Both the position numbers and the translations under genes were made by a program. Positions 1-7,927 of a stretch of 13,867 bases of DNA are shown one piece after another. The stretch's first letter is position 1. Every line of letters begins with the position of its first letter. The DNA lies in NCBI GenBank assembly GCA_966250375.1, contig CBINHE010000102.1, forward strand, positions 1 to 13,867, in the 5' to 3' direction. The notes under the pieces are model-generated. The model saw only the letters and a program-made list of their open reading frames with translations, was not told where the DNA came from and searched no databases. The stretch comes from CAMLDH01 sp966250375 (lineage in GTDB: Bacteria; Pseudomonadota; Gammaproteobacteria; Burkholderiales; Burkholderiaceae_D).

Positions 1-120
1 ATGGGACCCAAGGTCGGGCCGAGGAGCGCACGTGTACGTGAGGGACACCGAGCACCGCTGGCCCGAGATTGGCCCCTTACATCGAGCCGCAAACCGCTCT
101 ATGCCGTAAAGCATGGAAAC

Positions 121-1926
121 TTATGCCTTCACCGCCGGCTCGACATTGCGCAAGCGGATATGCAATTCGCGCAATTGTTTCTCGTCCACTTCAGACGGCG
201 CTTGCGTCAGCAGGCATTGCGCGCGCTGGGTTTTCGGGAACGCGATCACATCACGGATCGATTCGGCACCGGTCATCATTGTGACGATGCGGTCGAGACC
301 GAACGCGAGGCCACCGTGCGGCGGCGCGCCATATTGCAGCGCGTCGAGCAGAAAGCCGAATTTGAGTTGCGCTTCTTCGGCACTGATCTTGAGGGCGCGA
401 AACACCTTGCTTTGCACCTCGGCACGATGAATACGGACCGAGCCGCCGCCCAATTCCCATCCGTTCAACACCATGTCATACGCTTTCGCGATGCACTTGC
501 CGGGATCGGTTTCCATCAAGTCTTCATGCCCATCTTTCGGTGCCGTGAACGGATGGTGCGTGGCCGACCAGCGCTGGTTGTCTTCGTCGTATTCGAACAT
601 CGGGAAGTCGATCACCCACAGCGGCTTCCATGTCTCTTCGAACAGGCCGTTCTTCTTGCCGAAGTCGGAATGGCCGATTTTCACGCGCAACGCGCCGATC
701 GCATCGTTGACTACCTTGGCCTTGTCGGCACCGAAGAAAATCAGATCCCCATCCTGCGCGCCGGTTTGCTCGATGATTTGTGCCAATGCCGCGTCGTGCA
801 GATTCTTGACGATCGGCGATTGCAGGCCGTCACGGCCTTTCGCTTTTTCATTCACCTTGATGTAAGCCAAGCCCTTGGCGCCGTAGATCGCGACGAACTG
901 CGTGTACGCGTCGATTTCGGAGCGCGGCATCGCGCCGCCGGCCGGTACGCGCAAGCCGACCACCCGGCCGCCTTCCATGTTGGCCGCACCTGAAAACACC
1001 TTGAACTCGACATCCCTCATCACTGCAGTCAGGTCGGTGAATTGCAGCTTCACGCGCATGTCGGGCTTGTCGGAACCATACATGCCCATCGCCGTCGCGA
1101 AATCCATCACCGGGAACGGATTCGGCAAATCGATGTTGAGCGTGTTCTTGAACACCAGGCGGATCATGCCTTCGAACATGTCGCGGATTTCCTGTTCGGA
1201 CATGAAGGAGGTTTCGCAGTCGATCTGCGTGAATTCGGGCTGGCGGTCGGCGCGCAAATCCTCATCGCGGAAGCACTTGGTGATCTGATAATAACGATCG
1301 AAGTTGGCGACCATCAGCAACTGCTTGAACAACTGCGGCGATTGCGGCAACGCAAAGAAATTGCCGGCGTTGACGCGCGATGGCACCAGATAGTCGCGCG
1401 CGCCTTCCGGGGTCGACTTGGTCAGCATCGGCGTTTCGATATCGATGAAGCCATTTTGGTCGAGGAACTTGCGCACTTCCATCGTGACCCTGTAACGCAG
1501 GCGCAGGTTGTTCTGCATTTGCGGACGGCGCAAATCGAGTACGCGATGCGTCAGGCGTGTAGTTTCGGAAAGATTGTCGTCGTCGAGCTGGAACGGTGGC
1601 GTTACCGACGGGTTCAACACCTCCAGTTGCTGACACAGCACTTCAATCTTGCCGGACGCGAGATTGGCATTGGTCGTGCCCTCCGGGCGATTGCGCACGA
1701 CGCCAGTGATGCGCAGGCAGAACTCATTACGCACCGCTTCCGCCGCCGAAAAGACCTCGGCGCGGTCCGGGTCGCAGACAACCTGCACCAATCCTTCACG
1801 ATCGCGCAGATCGATGAAGATGACGCCGCCGTGATCGCGCCGACGGTGCACCCAGCCGCACAGACTGACAGTTTGGCCGAGAAGCGCCTCAGTGGTGAGG
1901 CCGCAGTAATGAGTTCGCATAGACAT
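121..1926 (-). CDS. aspS: Aspartyl-tRNA synthetase, probably the non-discriminating Asp/Asn type
   Basis: Class IIb synthetase that charges tRNA(Asp) with aspartate in the cytoplasm. At 601 residues it has the usual bacterial length. Seen in order: an N-terminal OB-fold anticodon-binding domain (about residues 1-110), a class II core, motif 2 with FRDEDLRADRQPEF (219-232), a GAD-type insertion (about 290-415) and motif 3 GLAFGLDRI (539-547). H32 (in RRRDHGG) and G83 fall where non-discriminating enzymes such as that of Pseudomonas aeruginosa carry His31 and Gly82, while E. coli has Leu and Lys. It therefore probably also makes Asp-tRNA(Asn) for the GatCAB amidotransferase; this is inferred from remembered alignments. 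The start could be this ATG or the in-frame ATG two codons later (1920), which matches E. coli MRTEYCG; neither has a strong Shine-Dalgarno. It is the last gene of the fmdB-DUF502-aspS block, 69 nt after DUF502. Confidence 0.97.
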   Translation of the reverse strand: MSMRTHYCGLTTEALLGQTVSLCGWVHRRRDHGGVIFIDLRDREGLVQVVCDPDRAEVFSAAEAVRNEFCLRITGVVRNRPEGTTNANLASGKIEVLCQQLEVLNPSVTPPFQLDDDNLSETTRLTHRVLDLRRPQMQNNLRLRYRVTMEVRKFLDQNGFIDIETPMLTKSTPEGARDYLVPSRVNAGNFFALPQSPQLFKQLLMVANFDRYYQITKCFRDEDLRADRQPEFTQIDCETSFMSEQEIRDMFEGMIRLVFKNTLNIDLPNPFPVMDFATAMGMYGSDKPDMRVKLQFTDLTAVMRDVEFKVFSGAANMEGGRVVGLRVPAGGAMPRSEIDAYTQFVAIYGAKGLAYIKVNEKAKGRDGLQSPIVKNLHDAALAQIIEQTGAQDGDLIFFGADKAKVVNDAIGALRVKIGHSDFGKKNGLFEETWKPLWVIDFPMFEYDEDNQRWSATHHPFTAPKDGHEDLMETDPGKCIAKAYDMVLNGWELGGGSVRIHRAEVQSKVFRALKISAEEAQLKFGFLLDALQYGAPPHGGLAFGLDRIVTMMTGAESIRDVIAFPKTQRAQCLLTQAPSEVDEKQLRELHIRLRNVEPAVKA

Positions 1927-1995
1927 GTTCAGGTTCCAGTTCCAGTTTTTTGTTTGGCATGGATTCGGTTGGTCGCCGGATCCGGTATCGCAGTG

Positions 1996-2628
1996 TTATA
2001 TCGTCGCGTTCACAGAAACGACATTCAAATTCTTATCGAAATATTCCGGCGCAACGACGCCCATCGACACGATGTATTTCAATGCCGCATCGACGCTCAT
2101 GTCGAGTTCGATGGCGTCTGCGCGCGGCATCATCAGAAAGAAACCGGAGGTCGGATTCGGCGTGGTCGGCACATAGACGCTGATGTAATCGCCCTGTAGA
2201 TGATTTTTGACATCGCCTCCCGGCACGCCGGTCAAAAACGCAATAGTCCATGAACCTTCACGCGGGTATTGCACCAGCATTGCTTTGCGGAATGCGTTGC
2301 CCGACGATGAAAATAGCGTATCGGACACTTGCTTGACGCTAGAGTAAATCGACTTGACCACCGGAATCCGGATCAACAACGATTCCCATAAATAAACGAC
2401 TTGCGTACCCACAAAGTTACGCGTCGCCAGTCCGGTCAGCAAAACAATCAACAGCGTCAGAATAGTGCCCAAGCCCGGAATGTAGAAGCCGAACAGCGCC
2501 TCCGGTCGCCATTGCGCCGGCAGCAGCAGTAAGGACTGATCCATCGTACTGATGATCAAATTGAGTACCCACAACGTGATCGCCAAGGGAACCAGAATCA
2601 GCAAGCCAGTAATGAAATATTTGCGCAT
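1996..2628 (-). CDS. DUF502 family inner-membrane protein
   Basis: A 210-residue protein of the DUF502 family, whose molecular function is not established. Two hydrophobic segments are visible near the N-terminus (about residues 5-27 and 49-68), followed by a polar, probably cytoplasmic region containing the family-typical stretch RIPVVKSIYSSVKQV (88-102). The ATG at 2628 is preferred over an in-frame GTG at 2637 because it gives the usual family N-terminus (MRKYFITGLL) and has purine-rich GAAGAG/GTGAAG upstream, whereas the GTG has no spaced ribosome site. It lies between the FmdB-like gene (65 nt) and aspS (69 nt), an order I know from many betaproteobacteria, so the three genes are probably co-transcribed. 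The context gives no clear clue to its role. Confidence 0.9.
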   Translation of the reverse strand: MRKYFITGLLILVPLAITLWVLNLIISTMDQSLLLLPAQWRPEALFGFYIPGLGTILTLLIVLLTGLATRNFVGTQVVYLWESLLIRIPVVKSIYSSVKQVSDTLFSSSGNAFRKAMLVQYPREGSWTIAFLTGVPGGDVKNHLQGDYISVYVPTTPNPTSGFFLMMPRADAIELDMSVDAALKYIVSMGVVAPEYFDKNLNVVSVNATI

Positions 2629-2693
2629 CGTCTTCACTCTTCAAACAACCTATGCAAACAAGGTCGCTTTTATTCAATCAATCGGTGTTCGCG

Positions 2694-3005
2694 TCAGGTA
2701 GTCGATGGCGTCTTGCCGGACGTATCGGCGGTACTCGTCCCCGATGCGCTGCTGGCAGCTGGGGCGGCAGGCATTGCATCGGCAGATGTCGTGGCCGGGG
2801 CTGCAGCTGCGGTAGCACCAGCGCCACCGCGGAAATCGGTCACATACCAACCGCTACCCTTGAGTTGAAAGCCGGCAGCAGTCAATTGCTTTTTAAATGC
2901 GGATTTGCCGCAGGATGGACACTCAGTCAACTGCGCATCCGATACTTTCTGAAGTACATCCTTGGCAAAACCACACGCGTCACAACGATAAGCATAAATT
3001 GGCAT
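2694..3005 (-). CDS. FmdB-family small zinc-ribbon protein
   Basis: A 103-residue protein with the diagnostic N-terminus MPIYAYRC and two CxxC knuckles, C8/C11 and C29/C32, expected to bind one zinc ion (FmdB/CxxC_CxxC_SSSS family). Family members are called putative regulatory proteins, but no firm function is known. The ordered part ends near residue 60 with GSGWYVTDF. The C-terminal 40 residues are low-complexity Ala/Ser/Thr-rich and probably disordered. The start is the ATG at 3005: a GCGGGAA stretch lies upstream, and the family always begins MPxYxYxC, which rules out the five-codon extension. It is the first gene of the probable fmdB-DUF502-aspS operon, with a perfect -10 box about 35 nt upstream of the start codon. 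Confidence 0.92.
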   Translation of the reverse strand: MPIYAYRCDACGFAKDVLQKVSDAQLTECPSCGKSAFKKQLTAAGFQLKGSGWYVTDFRGGAGATAAAAPATTSADAMPAAPAASSASGTSTADTSGKTPSTT

Positions 3006-3039
3006 GAAAAATTCCCGCAAAAATCATACAAAGCCCTGA

Positions 3040-3069
3040 ATTATAAAGGTTTTTTTCGCCTATTTTCAG
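3040..3069 (-). promoter_or_regulatory. Probable sigma70 promoter of the fmdB-DUF502-aspS operon
   Basis: On the minus strand a perfect TATAAT (3040-3045) is preceded by CTGAAA (3064-3069, 4 of 6 matches to TTGACA) at an 18-bp spacing. The spacer holds an A-tract. Transcription would start near 3033, leaving a leader of about 28 nt before the FmdB-like ATG at 3005. Confidence 0.6.
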
Positions 3070-3110
3070 AGGATTATCCGTTGATCAACAGCCCACAAGC
3101 GCACTGAAGA

Positions 3111-4535
3111 TCAGGCCGTAACTACTTTACCAACATGTTGCGGAATCAGTGATCCAACGATCATTCCTCCAAAACTGACCAGCAAGCCTGCTAATTGCGG
3201 TGGCCAGATCGATTCACCACCGAATTGTTCCATCAGCAACCAGGAAGTTAATCCGCCAATAACTGCAAACAACGCGCCTTGTGCAGTGGCACGCTTCCAA
3301 TAAAGCCCTATGACCAGCGGCACAAAAGCAGCCACCAGCGTTACTTTGTAGGCATTACCCACCATGTCGTAAATTGCCATGCCTTGGGACATCAGCGCAA
3401 ATGCCGTAACGACAAGCGCAAAGCACACCACCACGATACGCGTCGTCAACAACAATTGCTTGTCACTCATCGGGAAAAATTCACGCAATACATTTTCAGT
3501 CAGGGTAATGCTTGGCGCCAGCAGCGTGCCACTGGCGGTCGACATGATCGCCGACAATAAGGCGCCGAAAAACATGACTTGGGCGAACAAAGGCATGTTG
3601 TTGAGAATGAGCGTTGGCAAAATCATTTGTGCATCCGTGTCGATCAACGACGCGACCATCTTGGGATCGATCAACGACGCCGAATACGCCAGGAACATTG
3701 GAATGAACGCAAACAGGAAATAGAGCGAACCACCAGCAATCGACCCGATCACGCCGGTGTTTTCGCTTTTGGCTGACATCACGCGCTGAAACACGTCCTG
3801 CTGAGGGATGGAACCGAACATCATCGTCACCCATGCGGCGACAAATGCGAGGATGTCTTTCGATGTCAATGCCGGCGCAAACTCGAATTTGCCCGCCGCC
3901 GCTGCGTGCGCCACCACTTTATCCGCACCACCGGCCATGCCGGACACCACGTAAGCGATGTAGAGCAAGCCGGCAACAATGATTGTCATCTGGAAGAAGT
4001 CCGTCAACGCTACCGACCACATGCCGCCGAACAACGTATACAGCAGCACGATGGATGCACCGATGATCATGCCGATTGGAAGTGAAATCGAGCCTTGCGA
4101 CAATATATTGAATACCAGTCCCAAGGCCGTGATCTGTGCCGACACCCAGCCGAGATAGGAAATGACGATGCAGATCGACACCATGATCTCGATAGTGCGG
4201 TTATAACGCTGGCGGTAATAGGCGCCAATGGTCATCAAATTCATCCGGTACAGCTTGCGCGCGAAGAACAGACCGACCAGGATCAGGCACATGCTGGAAC
4301 CGAATGGGTCTTCGATGACGCCGCTTAGCCCGTCTTTCACGAATTTGGCGGAAATCCCCAACACGGTCTCAGAACCGAACCAAGTCGCGAACACGGTTGC
4401 GATCACGATATAAAGCGGCAATGAACGACCAGCCACCACGTAGTCGCCTGCATTCTTGACGCGGGTGGCGGCAAACAGGCCGATCGCAATCGACACGACC
4501 AAATAGAGTATGACGAAACCAACCAAAGCACTCAT
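3111..4535 (-). CDS. Sodium:solute symporter (SSS family)
   Basis: A 474-residue polytopic membrane protein of the sodium/solute symporter family, importing an unidentified organic solute with Na+. Hydrophobic helices run from the first residues to near the C-terminus, consistent with about 13 membrane segments. The N-terminal region has the family pattern: a first helix, then YVVAGRSLPLY (about 32-42) and ATWFGSETVLGISA (about 48-61) in the second helix. The start at 4535 is well supported by AGGAGA spaced 6-7 nt from the ATG. An upstream extension of 76 codons is open but polar, has no ribosome site and runs into the palindrome at 4601-4673, so it is excluded. It has its own -10 box and looks monocistronic, ending 105 nt before the FmdB-like gene. 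Substrate (proline, pantothenate, acetate or other) cannot be judged from sequence alone. Confidence 0.93.
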   Translation of the reverse strand: MSALVGFVILYLVVSIAIGLFAATRVKNAGDYVVAGRSLPLYIVIATVFATWFGSETVLGISAKFVKDGLSGVIEDPFGSSMCLILVGLFFARKLYRMNLMTIGAYYRQRYNRTIEIMVSICIVISYLGWVSAQITALGLVFNILSQGSISLPIGMIIGASIVLLYTLFGGMWSVALTDFFQMTIIVAGLLYIAYVVSGMAGGADKVVAHAAAAGKFEFAPALTSKDILAFVAAWVTMMFGSIPQQDVFQRVMSAKSENTGVIGSIAGGSLYFLFAFIPMFLAYSASLIDPKMVASLIDTDAQMILPTLILNNMPLFAQVMFFGALLSAIMSTASGTLLAPSITLTENVLREFFPMSDKQLLLTTRIVVVCFALVVTAFALMSQGMAIYDMVGNAYKVTLVAAFVPLVIGLYWKRATAQGALFAVIGGLTSWLLMEQFGGESIWPPQLAGLLVSFGGMIVGSLIPQHVGKVVTA

Positions 4536-4560
4536 GCGTTTCTCCTGATAAATTTTCGCG

Positions 4561-4589
4561 ATTATAGCTGCTAAGTAGTCATGCAAAAG
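4561..4589 (-). promoter_or_regulatory. Probable promoter of the sodium:solute symporter gene
   Basis: A perfect TATAAT on the minus strand (4561-4566) lies 25 nt upstream of the symporter ATG. The -35 position at 17-bp spacing reads CTTTTG (4584-4589), which is poor, so an activator may be needed. The predicted transcript start near 4554 would leave a leader of about 19 nt containing the AGGAGA ribosome site. Confidence 0.5.
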
Positions 4590-4600
4590 AAACGGTGAAT

Positions 4601-4673
4601 TTGTAGGAGCGGGCCTTGCCCGCGATAGCTTGCATGGGTTACCACCTATCGCGGGCAAGGCCCGCTCCCACAA
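4601..4673. repeat. Pair of inverted REP-like palindromes
   Basis: Two 28-bp arms (4601-4628 and 4646-4673) are inverted copies matching at 27 of 28 positions, separated by 17 bp. Each arm also folds on itself: GCGGGC-CTT-GCCCGC. The feet read GTAG in the left unit and GTGG in the right one. This layout (GTAG/GTGG foot plus GC-rich hairpin, units in opposite orientation) is that of REP elements mobilised by REP-associated tyrosine transposases, and the core closely resembles the abundant Pseudomonas REPs. It lies between ubiB and the symporter gene, both on the minus strand, and could also act as a bidirectional terminator or mRNA stabiliser, although no T-tract follows. Confidence 0.85.
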
Positions 4674-4766
4674 AAAATTCCGTGTGGAAATTACAACTGG
4701 TTTTGCGCGCTTTCCCGGTAAATACGTTGATGGAATGGAACCGGTGGCCGGCCTATCCTTCATCTA

Positions 4767-6338
4767 CTACCCGAGAATAAAGTACCAACGCAGAAACAAC
4801 TGGACCAACACCACGCCGCCGATCAAACCGCCGCCGAAATAAATGGCAAAGCCCAGCATCCGATTAGTGCGCCGCTGTTCTTCCAGCAGGTGTTTGAGCA
4901 ATTGGTTATTTTCTTGATGCGGCTGCGCAGCTTGTGTCAGCGCCTGGTGTGCCAGACGCGGTAATTGCGGCAGCAACTGGTTGTAGCGCGGCGCTTCGGC
5001 CTTGAAACGTTCGAGCAAGCCGCGCCAGCCGACCTGCTCTTCCATCCAGCGTTCCAGATAGGGCTTCGCCGTTTTCCAGAGATCCAGGTCGGGGTCGAGT
5101 TGGCGCCCCAACCCTTCGATGTTGAGCAAGGTCTTTTGCAACAACACCAGTTGCGGCTGTACTTCGACGTTGAAACGGCGCGAGGTCTGGAACAGCCGCA
5201 GCAATACCTGGCCGAACGAGATATCGCGCAGCGGCCGATCGAAAATTGGCTCGCAGCAGGCGCGCACGGCCGATTCCAATTCATCGACGCGTGTCTCTTT
5301 CGGCGCCCAGCCAGACTCGATATGCGCCTCCGCAACCCGCTTGTAATCGCGCCGGAAAAACGCGAGAAAATTCTGCGACAGATAATCCTTGTCAAAGTCG
5401 GTCAAGGTGCCGACGATGCCGAAATCGAGCGCAATATATTGGCCGAAAGTTGCCGGCTCGATTGACACCATGACATTGCCGGGGTGCATATCGGCGTGAA
5501 AGAAGCCATCGCGAAATACCTGCGTAAAGAAAATCTCGACACCGTCGCGCGACAACTTTTTCAAATCAATGCCTTCGGCGACCAACCGGTCGATTTGCGA
5601 AATCGGGATGCCACGCATACGCTCCATCACGATCACGCTATTCGAGCAGTAATCCCAAAACATTTCCGGCACTGCCAGCATCCCGGATTGCGCAAAATTG
5701 CGGCGCAACTGGCTGCCATTGGCCGCTTCGCGCATTAAATCCAGTTCATCATGCAAATACTTGTCGAACTCGGCAACCACTTCGCGCGGCTTCAATCGCT
5801 TCCCATCGGCCCACAAGCGCTCTACCCAGCCGGCCGCGATATGCATCAACGCGACGTCTTCGTCAATTGATTTTTTCATGCCGGGCCGCAGCACCTTGAC
5901 CGCAACTTCCTTGCCATCCTTCAAAACTGCAAAATGGACTTGCGCAATTGATGCCGACGCGATCGGATTGCGCTCGAAATGCGCGAACAAATCGCTCGGA
6001 TGCGCGCCGAGCGATTTTTTGATTTGCGCGATCGCGAGGTCGGGGTCGAACGGCGGCACACGGTCTTGCAACTTCGCCAGTTCGTCGGCAATATCCATCG
6101 GCAGCAAATCGCGGCGTGTCGACAGCACCTGCCCGAACTTCACGAAAATCGGCCCAAGGTCTTCCAAGGCCTTGCGCAAACGCACGCCGCGCGGCGCCGA
6201 AATGTCGCGCCAGAAGGTCAGTCGATCAATCAGTTTTGCAATGCGCGGAATGGCAAGACCGGACATGGCAATGTCGTCCAAGCCGTAGCGGATCGCGACT
6301 TGGGCAATTTTCAAGACGCGCAGAAATTTCAATATCAT
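4767..6338 (-). CDS. ubiB: UbiB, atypical kinase/ATPase of ubiquinone biosynthesis
   Basis: A 523-residue member of the ABC1/ADCK/UbiB family, needed for aerobic ubiquinone synthesis; it is thought to act as an ATPase that helps membrane-embedded precursors reach the Ubi complex. Seen: the family KxGQ motif KFGQ (67-70), the Ala-rich loop ASASIAQVH (127-135) replacing the kinase glycine loop, the lysine in VAVKV (K148), the catalytic loop HADMHPGN (281-288) and DFG (305-307). The last 30 residues are hydrophobic and glycine-rich, matching the C-terminal membrane anchor. The ATG overlaps the ubiJ stop by 4 nt (ATGA), so the two are probably translationally coupled; the ribosome site is weak (GGAAAG). 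Confidence 0.97.
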   Translation of the reverse strand: MILKFLRVLKIAQVAIRYGLDDIAMSGLAIPRIAKLIDRLTFWRDISAPRGVRLRKALEDLGPIFVKFGQVLSTRRDLLPMDIADELAKLQDRVPPFDPDLAIAQIKKSLGAHPSDLFAHFERNPIASASIAQVHFAVLKDGKEVAVKVLRPGMKKSIDEDVALMHIAAGWVERLWADGKRLKPREVVAEFDKYLHDELDLMREAANGSQLRRNFAQSGMLAVPEMFWDYCSNSVIVMERMRGIPISQIDRLVAEGIDLKKLSRDGVEIFFTQVFRDGFFHADMHPGNVMVSIEPATFGQYIALDFGIVGTLTDFDKDYLSQNFLAFFRRDYKRVAEAHIESGWAPKETRVDELESAVRACCEPIFDRPLRDISFGQVLLRLFQTSRRFNVEVQPQLVLLQKTLLNIEGLGRQLDPDLDLWKTAKPYLERWMEEQVGWRGLLERFKAEAPRYNQLLPQLPRLAHQALTQAAQPHQENNQLLKHLLEEQRRTNRMLGFAIYFGGGLIGGVVLVQLFLRWYFILG

Positions 6339-6925
6339 TTGGCGCGGCTTTCCAACTTCTCGATCCGCTTGGTGAGCCGTTCGATATCGTCGCGAAGCTT
6401 CGTCACGTCACTGCCAAAGTCAGCAACGGCCTGCGGGCGTATCAGCATCGGGTTCTCTTCTAGGAAATATTCGGCGACATTTTCAGCCAGCTTCTGCTGC
6501 GTTGACTTGGCGGTATCGAATACGGCTCTGGCACCGGCCACGATGCGATTGGCGGCGATATCACCGACCCATTTGCTCAAATCGTCTTCCGCTTCCCAGC
6601 GCAGCGATTGGCTCAATTGCGAAATCGTATTGGCAAAATCTGCGTCGCCCTCCACTTTTACGTATGAAAACGCGCGCTCGCGATTTTGCATGATCAGCGG
6701 TATATCCGACAATTGGGCACGGATCGTCACGTTTGCTGGATCGTCGGTGTTAGCGGTTTCCACCAAGCCGTCCGGCGTGACTTTCAGCCGCACAGCGACC
6801 AGGCCGGCATCCATGCACGCTACCTTGCCGGCGTGTAGCGCAAGCTTGGTGCGCGCCCATGGTTCCTGCGCCAGCAAATGGTTGATTGTGGCGGGCAATA
6901 CGGAGGCAAGAGAAGGAGGCGTCAT
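6335..6925 (-). CDS. ubiJ: UbiJ, SCP2-domain accessory factor of ubiquinone biosynthesis
   Basis: A 196-residue protein of the UbiJ (YigP) family. In E. coli this SCP2-type protein binds isoprenoid lipid and, with UbiK, supports the soluble Ubi complex. An N-terminal helical start (LASVLPATINHLL) is followed by an SCP2-like beta/alpha region to about residue 110, and the C-terminus is a charged coiled coil (about 168-196, with LRDDIERLTKRIEKLESR), as in the family. Sequence similarity to E. coli UbiJ is low, so the call rests on domain layout and on its position directly before ubiB. The ATG at 6925 is chosen because an in-frame ATG at 6955 sits inside the loop of the terminator hairpin. Even so, no Shine-Dalgarno is visible, and only 7 nt separate the start from the terminator T-tract. 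Confidence 0.88.
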   Translation of the reverse strand: MTPPSLASVLPATINHLLAQEPWARTKLALHAGKVACMDAGLVAVRLKVTPDGLVETANTDDPANVTIRAQLSDIPLIMQNRERAFSYVKVEGDADFANTISQLSQSLRWEAEDDLSKWVGDIAANRIVAGARAVFDTAKSTQQKLAENVAEYFLEENPMLIRPQAVADFGSDVTKLRDDIERLTKRIEKLESRAK

Positions 6926-6932
6926 CTGACAG

Positions 6933-6966
6933 AAAATAAAAACCGCCCGTGACAATTCACGGGCGG
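6933..6966 (-). terminator. Intrinsic terminator after the Tim44-like gene
   Basis: On the minus strand a perfect 10-bp GC-rich stem (arms 6957-6966 and 6943-6952, CCGCCCGTGA pairing with TCACGGGCGG, 4-nt loop) is followed directly by TTTTTATTTT (6933-6942). It lies 41 nt past the Tim44-like stop codon and ends only 7 nt before the ubiJ ATG. Confidence 0.85.
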
Positions 6967-7006
6967 CATCGAGTTTACCAGCTTGGAGAAACTTATTTCA
7001 TCCGGC

Positions 7007-7918
7007 TCAGGATAATTGTTGAATCCCCGCCAGAACCCAGCCGCCTTGTCCGGACAACGGTTTGGACAGGTTCCAGACTTCGGTGAACTGTTCGGCCGGC
7101 GCATTTTCAGCTTCCTTGATCAGACCAAAGAACTTCACGCTGGCGAGGTACTGTTCGCTCACCGTTTCAACGCCCAGCAATTCGGCATCCAGTGTCACCA
7201 CGTCGGTGTTGTTCGGCGATGCACCGCGTTCCTGTAATTGCATCCTCAGTTCGGCAAACATTTCCGGCGTCGTGAACTCGCGGATGTCATTCACATCTGC
7301 CCGATCCCATGCGGCTTGCAGGCGGATAAAATAGGTTTTTGCATTGCGCAGGAATGCCGGCGCGTTGAAATCGGCCGGCACGCCGGGTGCGGCATTGGCA
7401 GCTGTGGCCGCCGGCACGGTTTGCAGCGCGGCGGGTTGTGCGTTAGTCGGTTCGATGCGCGATCCGATCTCCGGCGTGTAGCTGGAAACGGATGGATATC
7501 CACCCGCATGGGCGGGCACGTTGTCGTCGCTCTTGCGGCGGAACATGCGAATGATGAACATCGCAGCCATCGCCAGCAATGCAATCATCAGGATCGACCC
7601 GAACATGCCGCCCATTGCGCCGCCAAAGCCGAAGTGCGACATCAACGCGCCCAGTCCCAAACCAAGCAAGGCGCCGCCCACAATGCCTTTCCACGGGCTG
7701 GCCGGTCTCGACAGAGGCGTTTGCGGCGCTGCAGCGGGAGGTGCGGCACGGCTCGCCGGGATTGCGCCTTGGCTCGGTGCCCGGACCGGAGAGCGGCTCA
7801 GGCTTTGCGATTGCCTACCGAATGAACCGCCGCCGCCCAGACGCCTGGCTTCGGCCTCGGATACGGTAATCGACAATGCACTGACCACCACCATCAATAC
7901 GATAAAGAATTTTTTCAT
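7007..7918 (-). CDS. Tim44-like domain membrane protein in the ubi operon
   Basis: A 303-residue protein with a cleavable-looking signal peptide (residues 1-24, MKKFF... to EAEA), a Ser/Pro/Ala-rich low-complexity linker (28-75) and two hydrophobic segments (about 78-93 and 106-124), the second ending in RMFRRK. The C-terminal domain (about 185-303) has the pattern of Tim44-like/MBA1 domains: FLRNAKTYFIRLQAAWDRADVNDIREFTTPEMF. Such domains bind membranes or membrane-protein partners; the function of this bacterial branch is not known. AGGAG lies 7 nt before the ATG and overlaps the ubiE stop codon (gap 9 nt), so translation is linked to ubiE. A terminator follows the gene. Its position between ubiE and ubiJ suggests, without proving, a link to ubiquinone synthesis at the inner membrane. 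Confidence 0.88.
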   Translation of the reverse strand: MKKFFIVLMVVVSALSITVSEAEARRLGGGGSFGRQSQSLSRSPVRAPSQGAIPASRAAPPAAAPQTPLSRPASPWKGIVGGALLGLGLGALMSHFGFGGAMGGMFGSILMIALLAMAAMFIIRMFRRKSDDNVPAHAGGYPSVSSYTPEIGSRIEPTNAQPAALQTVPAATAANAAPGVPADFNAPAFLRNAKTYFIRLQAAWDRADVNDIREFTTPEMFAELRMQLQERGASPNNTDVVTLDAELLGVETVSEQYLASVKFFGLIKEAENAPAEQFTEVWNLSKPLSGQGGWVLAGIQQLS

Positions 7919-7927
7919 GCGGAGCTC

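Noticed and set aside
1..120. Possible start of another minus-strand gene (nudB would be expected after aspS)
   Set aside because: The translated minus strand here shows no Nudix motif or other known pattern and is too short to call.
1..993. Plus-strand open frame of 330 codons at the window start
   Set aside because: It lies antisense to aspS, is rich in Arg/His as mirror frames of GC-rich genes are, and has no recognisable domain.
1042..2199. Plus-strand open frame of 385 codons
   Set aside because: Shadow of aspS and the DUF502 gene, both of which have clear motifs on the other strand.
4536..4763. N-terminal extension of the sodium:solute symporter by 76 residues
   Set aside because: It is polar, runs through the REP palindrome and the -10 box, and an excellent ribosome site precedes the internal ATG at 4535.
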